64,000 nucleotides of DNA from Ichthyophis bannanicus (Eukaryota; Chordata; Amphibia; Gymnophiona; Ichthyophiidae). The DNA is taken from positions 159,005,532-159,069,531 of the forward strand of contig CM066041.1 in assembly GCA_033557465.1 (NCBI GenBank). Direction: 5' to 3'. Below are positions 51,982 to 61,051 of the stretch, piece by piece. Under the pieces are notes generated by a model. That model was given only the letters and a program-made list of their open reading frames with translations, was not told where the DNA came from and did not search any database. A program made the position numbers and the translations under genes. How positions within the stretch are numbered: the first letter of the stretch is position 1; every line of letters starts with the position of its first letter.

Positions 51982-52715
51982 GGTGTGGTTAGTAGAGGGT
52001 ATACGAGCTGATATACCACGACTTTCCGACTCTATAGGTTTGGTCCTGCCGGGCTCGTGCCCTTCCGACGTGGGCTCGGCTCCTAGGCGCCACCGGTCCA
52101 GTTGCATCAGAGGGAGCTGGGCCAGGCCTCGGCGGGTGCCGGACCCGGACGGAGCCAACACCTCGAACCCGTGAGGGGAGTCCGAGGTCCAACTCATGCG
52201 CTTGCTCGGGAACGGGGACCGGATCCGGTGAGTATAGTTTTTGGTATGTCTAGACAGATGAGTCAGAACTGCAGCTTGAAACTTGTGAACTTGTGAATTT
52301 TGGTAAGAGAGCTTGATCACCTCTCAAGGCGGTCCAATTAACCTTGCATAGTGTATTCGCGGGGTGAATCCACCGTCTTCTTGGAATAACTTTGGAATAG
52401 CCGGCATAACTTGGAATAACTTTGGTATAGCCTAGTCAGAACAGACAGGACTGGGCTTTTTGGGATTACGTTACTAGCATGATTGTGTGAATGGAGTGTG
52501 GTTGAGAGGTCTGGTGACACAGACCAAGCGAAGGCGGACTCCTGAGTAACGCAGTTCCTGGCCGGGCGACCGCATCCAGGTCGTAAAAAGGAGGAAGCGA
52601 CCGTCGTCTTGTCTTGTTTTTTGTTTCCCTTGCATGTTTCTAGGGCCGTGAGGACCCCTCACCCACGGTCCGCCCTCCTTTTCCCTTCTGTTTGTTGTTG
52701 CGCGCACACATCGAT
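51982..52715 (+). other. Provirus leader with candidate splice donor
   Basis: Untranslated leader of 734 bp. GATCCG|GTGAGTATAG with GT at 52228-52229 is a strong splice-donor match that could generate an env message. The packaging signal was not identified. Repeated GGAATAACTTTGG words at 52381-52430 are notable. Confidence 0.55.
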
Positions 52716-53132
52716 ATGGGAGGGGTGGGGTCTACTGTGCACACTCCATTAGAATGTATGATTAAGTACTTTAATAAAGGATATTCAGGAGATTATGGGG
52801 TGAAAATGACTGCGTCACGATTACAGCTTTTGTGTACTAGGGAGTGGCCCGCATTAGACCCCATGTGGCCCCGAGATGGAACATTTGCCATAGGAATTAT
52901 TAAGTCAGTTCATCAGAAGGTGCGAGTAGCGCACCCTGACCAGTATCCCTATATAGATTCCTGGTTAAGTATTTGTGAAAGCCCGCCCCCTTGGGCCCGG
53001 CGCTGTTATGAAGAACAGTGCAGAATAATGGTAGCGCTGAACCGGCAAATTCCATCCCCTGACCCACCAGTAGCTCAGCCAGATGATCCGCCCCCTGAAG
53101 AGACCGATCAGCTTGAGACAGGAAAATTCTGA
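52716..53132 (+). pseudogene. gag: Provirus gag, matrix part
   Basis: ATG at 52716 is followed by Gly (MGGVGS), a myristoylation signal, then a matrix-like domain of about 100 residues and a Pro-rich stretch. The frame ends at 53132. The downstream gag sequence continues one frame away, so a small indel near 53120 splits gag. ATG 52716 is preferred over 52692 because of the myristoylation signal. Gammaretroviral matrix is the closest family by pattern. Confidence 0.83.
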
Positions 53133-54033
53133 GTCAGAACAGGAAGAAGAAGAAACGTCTTCTCAGTACGAGACTGAAAGTGTAAAATCAGCTGTCAGTG
53201 CCAGCTCATCCGTTGCAAGCAAAAGTTCCCAGACTAAGCTTAACTTGAGAAAGAGAGGCCCTACTAAGAAATTAATGCCACTGCGGCAGGTCCCGGGAAT
53301 GCCCGTAAGGAACGAGGAGAACCAGATAGTAGCGGGACCCACGAGTTTAGTTTATGTGCCATTCTCCACTACTGATTTGTTGAATTGGAAAATGCATTAT
53401 GCTTCTTACACTGACAAGCCCCAAGAATTAACAGAGGTAATGAATACAATCATGCAAACCCACCAGCCTACTTGGGCAGATTGCCGTCAACTCCTGTCTA
53501 CTTTATTTATTACTGAGGAGCGGACGAGAATTATGCAAGCAGCTGTCAATTGGTTAGCAGAAAATCCCCTAGTAGAGGGAGCAGGAGGAATAGATAACCG
53601 TGAAGCGGCGAAGAAAGAATTTCCTAATGAAGACCCTCGGTGGGATCCAAACACCGATGACGGGTCCAGAGCCCTAGCTCGGTTTCGCCAAGGCCTTTTA
53701 CAAGGTCTGCGAAAGGGGGATCAGAAAGCCATGAACCTCTCCAAGACAGCGGAAGTCATCCAAGGCGCAGATGAAAGCCCAGCAGTATTCTATGAGAGAT
53801 TAGCTGAGGCATATAGAATGTACACGCCCTATGACCCAGCGGCACCAGGGAGCCTGTGCATGGTGAATGCCGCTTTTGTCAGCCAGTCCCAACCAGACAT
53901 TAGACATAAACTACAGAAATTAGAAGGGTTCGCGGGCATGAATACGTCCCAGCTAATGGAAGTCGCCCAGAAAGTGTTTGTGAATCGTGATAATGAAAGA
54001 CAGAGAGAAAGTGAGCGTAAAATGAAGAAGAAA
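53083..54033 (+). pseudogene. gag: Provirus gag, p12-capsid part
   Basis: Frame +1 relative to the matrix. An acidic Glu/Ser-rich linker is followed by a capsid domain with recognisable VYVPFSTTDLLNWKMHY, HQPTWADCRQLLSTLF and a major-homology-like segment ESPAVFYERLAEAYRMY. The final Lys/Arg/Glu-rich stretch would lead into nucleocapsid but is cut at about 54033 by DIRS copy H, which adds the stop at 54037. It resumes at 60017. Confidence 0.87.
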
Positions 54034-54198
54034 ATGTAAATTAGACTTACCTGCTAATTGTAGTTCCTGAAGGAACTCCAGTCTAGTCCCGGAAACTGTG
54101 GAGTTGTGAACCTCTTCTAGCAGCTTGGAGACTGATCAACATCATTCTTTGATGACACTGGTATAAGGACACAGGCACCGCCTCCTCCCTCTCCAGGA
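54033..54198. repeat. DIRS copy H 3' terminal repeat with extension
   Basis: Extension AATGTAAATTAGACTTACC... shares ATTAGACTTACCTGCTAATT with copy F. 54076-54198 is the reverse complement of 59884-60006 and ends in CACCGCCTCCTCCCTCTCCA. Confidence 0.9.
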
Positions 54199-54482
54199 AC
54201 CTATTGATAAAGCAGACTCACCGGAGCAACAATTAAGTATGAGAAAAAGCCCATGTAAACCAACTATCTGAAACTTGAATATGGAAACACTGACCCAAGA
54301 TAGGCCTGGCCGTGAAATTCAGCCGCGAAGGTCCTCCCTGCTCATCTCGTGACAGGACCGAGAACTTCAAATGACACTTACCGTTCCCCACTGAAAGGCG
54401 AAGCCGCGGCCCGCACCCCAGCCACTTACCTGACACATCCTCCGCTTCAGGCTGTCCTCTAGGCCAAGACACGGGACGGGGT

Positions 54483-54585
54483 CCGGGACTAGACTGGAGT
54501 TCCTTCAGGAACTACAATTAGCAGGTAAGTCTAATTTACATTTCCTTATCGGCTCTCCAGTCTAGTCCCGGAAACTGTGGAGAAG
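54483..54585. repeat. DIRS copy H internal complementary region
   Basis: Complement of the left end (GCAGGTAAGTCTAATTTACATT) joined to the complement of the right end (TCCTTATCGGCTCTCCAGTC). It is homologous in place and structure to 23081-23173 in copy F. Confidence 0.88.
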
Positions 54586-54605
54586 TAACAGAGCAGTAAA
54601 AGAAC

Positions 54606-55720
54606 TCACCGGGCGGGACCTGACAGACCAGCCTGAAGCACCGCCGATCCAAAACAGGTATCCCTACTCGCCTGCACATCCAGACGATAGTGCTTGACAA
54701 AGGAATTCAGAGAGGACCAAGTCGCCGCCTTACAAATCTCAACAGGCGGCACCAACTTGTATTCTGCCCAAGACGCGGCCTGGGCCCTAGTCGAATGAGC
54801 ACGTAACCCTTCAGGAACCACCTTTCCCTTCAGCAAATACACCGATGCAATCGCTGCTTTTATCCATCTGGCAATAGACGCTTTAGACGCCGCCTCCCCT
54901 TTGCGAGGCCCCCCAAACAAGACAAATAACCTATCCGACCTTCTGAACTCCGCAGTTCTACTGAGGTACCTCTGCAATGCCCTCCGGACGTCCAACCGAT
55001 GCAACCGCCGATCCGAAGACCCCTGCGAATCCGCACGAAAAACCGGCAGGGACACCACCTGATTCAGATGAAAAGGAGACAGCACCTTTGGCAAAAAAGA
55101 CGGCACTGGCCGCAAAACCACCTTTGATTCAAAAAAGGTCAAAAAAGGCTCCCGACACGACAGGGCCTGTAACTCCGAAATCCTTCTGGCAGATGCAATC
55201 GCTACCAAGAAAACCACCTTCAATGTCAGATCCTTCAAAGTTGCCTCCGCCAGAGGCTCAAATGGCCGACACCCTAAACCGTCCAAGACCAACTGAAGAT
55301 CCCAGGTAGGGACCAGAGTCCGGCACGGCGGCCGTAACAGACTGACCGCCCTCAAAAAGCGCTTCACATCCGGAAGGACCCCCAACGCGTGGCCCCTCAG
55401 CTTCCCCCAGTAACAGGAAATCGCCGCCACCTGCACCCGCAAGGAAGCGGCCGCCAATCCTTTTTGAAAACCATCCTGCAAAAACGCTAAGATCTCGCAA
55501 CGCCTCACAACGCCGGTCAGTACACCACGCTTCAAAAATCCGCCACACTCGAACATACGCCAACAAAGTAGACCTCCTACGCGCCCCGAGTAAAGTGGAC
55601 ACCACCGCCTCCGAGTAGCCCCTAGCTCTCAACCGCGCCCTTTCAAGAGCCATGCCGTAAGCGAGAACTGAGCTACTTGAGGCATGGACAACGGACCCTG
55701 CACCAGAAGGTCCGGCCTGA
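54606..55720 (-). pseudogene. DIRS copy H tyrosine recombinase, one frameshift
   Basis: The C-terminal 290 codons are open (54606 to about 55500): ILAFLQDGFQKGLAAASLRV, then ASARRISELQALSC (Arg), RAHSTRAQAASWAE (His-X2-Arg) and FVKHYRLDVQA (Tyr), so the catalytic set is complete. The N-terminal part (SSSVLAYGMALERARL, TLLAYVRVWRIFEAWCTDRR) lies in another frame, with the shift near 55505. Copy F is continuous across this point, which shows the shift is a mutation in H. Confidence 0.87.
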
Positions 55721-57540
55721 TCGGCAGACGCCAAGGCTCGTCGACTAACAACCTCCTGAGATCCGCATACCAAGGCCGGCGTGGCCAATCCGGTGCAATC
55801 AGAATAACTACCCCTCGGTGACGTTCGATGCGCTGCACCACGCGCGCGATGAGGACCCAAGGCGGAAACACGTAAATCAGCCGATCCACTGGCCACTCCT
55901 GAATGAGAGCATCTAGCCCCTCCGACATTCTCTCCCGCCGCCTGCTGAAGAAGCGACCGACCTTTGCCGAGTGGAACGTGGCCATGAGGTCCATCACCGG
56001 AGCCCCCCAGCGCTGCACTACCATGTCGTACACCTCTGGGTGAAGGCACCACTCCACGGGGTCCACCTTGACCCGACTTAAGAAGTCTGCCTTGACATTG
56101 TCTACCCCTGCCACGTGCGCCGCCGACAGCGCCTGCAGATGCTCCTCGGCCCACAGGAACAAGCGATCCGCCTCTTCCTCCAAAGGAGCACTCCCCGTGC
56201 CCCCCTGCTTGTTGATGTAGGCCACCGCCGTCGCATTGTCTGAAAGCACCCGGATTGCCGCCCCTGTCAGAAAACGCTGAAAGCTGAGCAGCGCCTGAAA
56301 CACGGCACTGAGTTCCAACCTGTTTATCGACCAGGACCGCTCCGGCACTGACCACTGACCCTGCGCAAACTGGCCCTGCAAATGCGCCCCCCAACCGAAG
56401 AGGCTGGCATCTGTAGTCAGCGGAATCCAATTTGGAGTTTCTAACGGCATCCCTCTGGTCAAGGACTCCGGACGCAACCACCACTGCAACGCCTCCCGAG
56501 TCTCCTCCGGACACACTAGCCGTCGAGATAGCGGGTCGTTCTGATGAGACCACCGCCTGAGCAACACCCGCTGTAGCGGCTGCATATGTGCTCTCGCCCA
56601 GGGCACCACCTCGATTGTTGCTGCCATCGTTCCCAGAAGCTGCAAATAATGCCACGCCGTGGGACGAGGCCTGTCGAGAAACCTCTGCACTAACCGCTGT
56701 AACGCTATTGCTCGAAGCGGAGGCAAAAACACTCGTCCTGCCGCCGTATCGAACCGCGCCCCCAGATACTCGAGATTCTGAGAGGGAACCAGAGTGCTTT
56801 TGGCCATATTGACGACCCATCCTAACGACTGAAGGAAGCCGACGACCTTGCCCGTCACTTCCTCGCTTTCCTTGCGGGATTTCGCGCGAATCAATCAATC
56901 GTCGAGATATGGATGCACGAGCACCCCCTCCTTTTTCAACGCCGCTGCTATGACCACCATGACCTTGGTAAACGTGTGCGGCGCGGTTGCGAGACCGAAT
57001 GGTAACGCTCGAAACTGAAAATGCCCCATCGGCAGGGCAAAGCGGAGGAAGCGCTGATGCTCCGGACGAATCGGAATGTGTAAATACGCCTCGGCCAAAT
57101 CGAGCGACGTCAGAAACTCCCCCTGTCTGACCGCCATTATAACCGACCGACCGCAGCGTCTCCATACGAAAATGGGAAACTCGTAGACACCTGTTCACTC
57201 TTTTCAGATCCAAGATGGGCCGATAAGTCCCTTCCTTTTTGGGCACCACAAAATAAATTGAGTATCGACCTAAACCGCAAAGCTCTGGAGGCACCGGCAC
57301 CACTGCTTTGAGCTCCAACAGTCTGTTTAACGTCTGTTGAACCGCATCGCACTTGTGACGCGCCTTGCAAGGGGACAGGACAAAGGAATCGGTTACCGGT
57401 TTCTGAAACTCCAACGCATAGCCCTCTCGAATTACCTCTAGAACCCATTGATCTGTCGTAATTGCGGCCCAGGCAGCATAAAACTCCTGTAGACGACCTC
57501 CTACCGCTACCCCCACCTGGGCCTTCTGGACTTCATTGCG
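55629..57540 (-). pseudogene. DIRS copy H RT-RNase H, frameshift plus Trp-to-stop
   Basis: The N-terminal segment (GRYSIYFVVPKKEGTYRPIL to VSHFRMETLRS) is in one frame. A shift near 57140-57180 precedes FLTSLDLAEAYLHIPI, LPFGLATAPHTFTKV and YLDD (56895-57137). The codon after YLDD is TGA where copy F has Trp (YLDDWLI). After it the frame is open for 421 codons (55629-56894) with LTTDASLFGWGAHLQ, INRLELSAV, SDNATAVAYINKQGG, NVKADFLSR and a C-terminus ending LKGRG. The recombinase start overlaps this end in another frame. Confidence 0.88.
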
Positions 57541-59029
57541 GCTTTTTGGCACCGGCCGAGGAGGCTGCAAAACCTCTGGAAGCCCCCCGGAAGCCACAAA
57601 CCCCCTGGTTTCTATAGGGGAAACGCCCCCTCTGAACCGGGGGAAACCTGGACGCCCGCCAACGACGAAACTCTCTCTGCACGCCCCTAGACAGGGACGG
57701 AAACCTCCCCGGCTTTTGCTTGTCCTCGGGCAACCTACCCCCTTTGGACTCACCCAAATCCTTGACAATTTTGTTCAAATCCTCTCCAAATAGCAGCTTA
57801 CCCTTAAAAGGAAGCTTACTCAAACGAGCCTTAGAGGAGGCATCTGCCGCCCAATTGCGCAACCACAGATACCGCCGCGCCGCTACTACCGAGGCCATAC
57901 TGTTCGACAATCCTCTGATAAGGTCATAATGAATATTCGCCAGATAAGCTGCACCAGACTCCAACCGAACTGCCTCCTCCCTTGAGTCCGTCTCATTATC
58001 CCTATGGACCTGCTGAGCCCAGCGCAAAGAGGCTCTCGCCACCCAAGCCCCACAAATAGAAGCTTGAATGGAAAGCGCATTTACCTCAAACACCTGCCGC
58101 AATAAGGCATCCAGCTTTCTGTCCTGGGTATCCTTAAGCGCCGCACTCCCCTCAACGGGGATGGTCGTCTTCTTAGTCACCGCTGACACCGCCGCATCTA
58201 CTCTCGGCGCCTTAAAAATTTCCTTATCCTGCTCCACCAAGGGATACAAGCGAGACATAACCCTAGAGCCCTTAAGAGTCGCCTCCGGCATGTCCCATTC
58301 CCCCTGAATCATCTCTTTGACCACTCTATGCATCGGGAACGCTCTTTGCGTCTTCCGAAAGGCCTGCAGAAGCGGATCTTCCAACGCCGCTTCATCTGCT
58401 GGCCCCGCCACCGGAACATTAAGAGTCTTCAACGTCTCCGCGATGAGCGCGGGCAACTCCTCTCTACGAAAGATCCTCACCACTCTGGCCTGATCCTCCT
58501 GCTCTGCAATCTCACCTTCCTCCAATTCCTCATCCAAGTCGTGATCCTGTTCACATTCCGTACGCAACCCATCGGAACCACCCGACCAACTCTGATGCTC
58601 AAACTCCCCACGCGCCCTCTTCAGCACCGGCGCCGAAGCAGCAACTGACAGAGGCGTGCCTGGCCGCTTAAGTCCCAAGCCCCCCGCCACGGGACCTAGC
58701 CCAGCTGTCGCGGAACACTCCTCCCGGGATGCACCAGCAAACGCCTTCTGGATCAGAGCGACAAAATCTGGGGAGAAAATGGAAGACAACTCCCCTGGAA
58801 AGGCCGCCTGAGTCACCGGCCCATCCGGCCTTGAGGAAGGATCCGGTATCGGATCCGCAAGCTCCATTCCAGGAGACCAAGGACCCTCAAGAGGCTCCTC
58901 CAGACCTTCTGGCACTTCCACAAGCTTCTGATCGACCAGAGCCGCCTGACTACAGCTCTTACACACCCCGGCCTCTGACGCCACTGACCGCTTCACACCA
59001 CAGAGCAGGCATACCACCTTTCCAGGCAT
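57533..59029 (-). CDS. DIRS copy H ORF1 (gag-like), intact, 498 aa
   Basis: Complete minus-strand frame, ATG 59029 to stop 57533. MPGKVVCLLCGVKR with Cys7/Cys10 and Cys23/Cys26 forms the zinc finger. The acidic region DLDEELEEGEIAEQEDQARVV is followed by a helical domain (IAETLKTLNVP, KTTIPVEGSAALKDTQDRKL, GLSNSMASVVAARRYLWLRN) and a basic Arg/Phe/Gly tail likely to bind nucleic acid. It is the only intact complete ORF1 in the window. The 3' end overlaps the RT frame. Gag-like function is inferred from DIRS biology; no enzymatic domain was seen. Confidence 0.9.
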   Translation of the reverse strand: MPGKVVCLLCGVKRSVASEAGVCKSCSQAALVDQKLVEVPEGLEEPLEGPWSPGMELADPIPDPSSRPDGPVTQAAFPGELSSIFSPDFVALIQKAFAGASREECSATAGLGPVAGGLGLKRPGTPLSVAASAPVLKRARGEFEHQSWSGGSDGLRTECEQDHDLDEELEEGEIAEQEDQARVVRIFRREELPALIAETLKTLNVPVAGPADEAALEDPLLQAFRKTQRAFPMHRVVKEMIQGEWDMPEATLKGSRVMSRLYPLVEQDKEIFKAPRVDAAVSAVTKKTTIPVEGSAALKDTQDRKLDALLRQVFEVNALSIQASICGAWVARASLRWAQQVHRDNETDSREEAVRLESGAAYLANIHYDLIRGLSNSMASVVAARRYLWLRNWAADASSKARLSKLPFKGKLLFGEDLNKIVKDLGESKGGRLPEDKQKPGRFPSLSRGVQREFRRWRASRFPPVQRGRFPYRNQGVCGFRGASRGFAASSAGAKKPQ

Positions 59030-59883
59030 AGTGGCCCCTCCGTGACACCTTCCTGCTGCCTAACCTGGACCCTTGCAGAAGGCCACCCCCCTTCCTAAGG
59101 ATCCCCCGCAGCAGCCCTTACACACGCTCCCGAAATAAAACTCTGGGTCGTTTTTTTGTTTTTTTTTTAACACTTTACACTGAAATCCAGCAGCAGAACT
59201 CCCTGGGAGCAAAAGCCCACCAGAAAGACCCAAAAACGAAGCTGCAGAAGCAAGCAAGAAGCCTTTGTTTCCCCGCACCCGTTGCCGGCGTTTTCCCGCC
59301 GAAACGGCCATGCGCCGCGGCCTGCTGCCTTGCAAAGAAACACCGAGCTTACCTGCTGCCCGATCCCCAAATCGCACAGAAATCAGGCCAACAACTGCCG
59401 TACCTCAAAGGTGTCTCGCCCTCGGGTCAGCTGCCCCCGACGCTGAGAACCGGCAGAATGGATAGCAGTGCAGCCATGGCTTCAAACATTCAGCCTGCCT
59501 CACCTCCCAGACGCAAACAGGCAATACCTTCTGTGAAGCGTCGGGAGAGGGCTAATGGGTATCAGCACACTTCTGCCGTAGCAGATGTGCCCCCCCGGGC
59601 TCTTCCCCGTTACCGGAGCCCCAGACCCCGATCAGGAAGTTAGAGAGGGAGGCTCTTCACGCTAAAATTTAAAGGCACAGGCCCCTAAAATTTTGAACAC
59701 CCCCCTCAACCCGATTAGGCTATCCTTTACTGCCAATGTAAACTCCAAACCAAAGACAGGAATAATTAAAGAAAGAAATAAAGAAAAAAATCCCAAATTT
59801 AGTACAGTCTAAAAACTTAATTGCTCCTCTAGTGAACCGGGACTCCGGCTCACCACCTCCTAGCTGCTTGGAGACTGATCTAA

Positions 59884-60016
59884 ACTGGAGAGGGAGGAGG
59901 CGGTGCCTGTGTACTTATACCAGTGTCATCAAAGAATGATGTTGATCAGTCTCCAAGCTGCTAGAAGAGGTTCACAACTCCACAGTTTCCGGGACTAGAC
60001 TGGAGAGCCGATAAGG
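59884..60016. repeat. DIRS copy H 5' terminal repeat
   Basis: Reverse complement of 54076-54198, ending GACTAGACTGGAGAGCCGATAAGG. The last bases are matched only in the internal complementary region. The interval 59030-59883 between ORF1 and this repeat is a leader with an A/T-run (59150-59170) and no further gene. Confidence 0.88.
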
Positions 60017-60330
60017 AAGCCGATTTTTTGGCTGCCGCTTTAGTTGAACAGAAACGGGGAGGTTTCCCTAACCGAAGGAGCAGAGGTAGAGGGAGGGGCC
60101 GAGGAGATAGCCGGCCCATGTTAAGCGTGAATCAATGCGCTTATTGCAAGGAAGGAGGACATTGGAGGAATGCATGCCCGCAACTCGAAGGCGCCTCGCA
60201 CGAAGAAGAAGAAAACGCCCCTCGGAGAGAGAGGCCGATCACAGAATCGCAGAGGAACAAATCGAGTACATTTCCAACGGGAAAGAGAGGAGGCCATAGA
60301 GGGAGTTGCAACCGCAACGGACTATGATTT
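60017..60330 (+). pseudogene. gag: Provirus gag, nucleocapsid part
   Basis: Continuation of gag after the DIRS H insertion in the same frame as the capsid part. A basic Arg/Gly stretch is followed by one Cys-His box CAYCKEGGHWRNAC (CX2CX4HX4C), the single-knuckle form of gammaretroviruses. The frame ends at 60327. The frame that leads to the amber codon at 60344-60346 is one step away, so a small indel after the Cys-His box is likely. Confidence 0.85.
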
Positions 60331-60343
60331 AGATGAAACAGAC

Positions 60344-60346
60344 TAG
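60344..60346 (+). promoter_or_regulatory. Amber codon at the gag-pro junction (candidate readthrough site)
   Basis: TAG in frame with the protease, 14 codons before MVCLKIGD, preceded by an acidic Asp/Glu stretch. Gammaretroviruses express pol by amber suppression at this place. A downstream pseudoknot was not evaluated. Confidence 0.5.
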
Positions 60347-61051
60347 GACAGACCGGGCTCCGAATTCGCTTTAGGTCCCCAGGAGCCTATGGTCTGCTTA
60401 AAGATAGGGGACCAATTCATGGACTTTATGGTTGATACTGGAGCAGAACATTCTGTAGTAGATAAGCAAATAGCTCCTTTGTCCACAAGAGCAGTCACTA
60501 TTATGGGAGCAACTGGTGCCAGAGCCACCAAGTCTTTTCTGAAAAACCGCGTATGTGAATTAGGAGGACAGCAAATAGTGCACCAATTCCTTTATATGCC
60601 TGAGTGCCCAGTGCCACTACTGGGACGAGATATGCTAACCAAACTGCAGGCCCAAATATCCTTCACTGAGAAAGGAGAAATGCAGATGACTGTAAATTCA
60701 AAGCCTGCAGGACTAATGGTGCTTACTGTTCCCCGAGAAGAAGAGTGGAGATATTACAGTACTAAGCCAGTTCCTGATACCAATTTCAGCATGCCAACAA
60801 GCATAATGGCTCCTCCTGGAGTATGGGCAGAAGGTAACCCACCAGGTCTAGCAAAGCACATAGCCCCAGTAATTGTGACCCTTAAGCCTGGAGCAGAACC
60901 AGTACATGTTAAACAATACCCACTCCCAAGACCAGCCATTGAGGGCATTCATCGCCATTTATTAAGATTACTGGAATATGGCCTTCTCAAAGTATGTCAA
61001 TCACCTTGGAATAACACCTCTCCTGTCAGTCAAGAAGCCTGGGACAGGTGA
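60347..61051 (+). pseudogene. pro-pol: Provirus protease and N-terminal RT
   Basis: Open from the amber codon to 61051. The retropepsin motif DTGAEHS is at 60434 onward, with the flap region and LLGRDML near 60630. The RT N-terminus follows (PVHVKQYPLPRPAIEGIHRH). At about 61010 the sequence moves to the frame starting 60978, so one frameshift breaks pol. Protease residues appear intact. Confidence 0.87.

Larger units (their letters stand above)
54033..60016 (-). mobile_element. DIRS copy H, full-length (family 2) inside provirus gag
   Basis: Complete element of about 5.98 kb on the minus strand. Left extension AATGTAAATTAGACTTACC, repeats 54076-54198 and 59884-60006, internal complementary region 54483-54585, recombinase 54606-55720, RT-RNase H 55629-57540, ORF1 57533-59029, right terminus GAGAGCCGATAAGG. 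The flanking gag sequence resumes in frame with no duplicated bases beyond ambiguous A residues. It is younger than the provirus. ORF1 is intact; the other genes carry frameshifts and a nonsense codon. Confidence 0.93.

Noticed and set aside
51982..52320. Short frames on both strands in the provirus leader as accessory genes
   Set aside because: GC-rich leader with overlapping frames on both strands, no domains, and the position expected to be untranslated.
55258..57768. An 836-codon minus-strand frame in DIRS H as one intact protein
   Set aside because: Only its first 200 or so and last 150 codons match RT N-terminus and recombinase; the centre is out of phase because of a frameshift near 57150.
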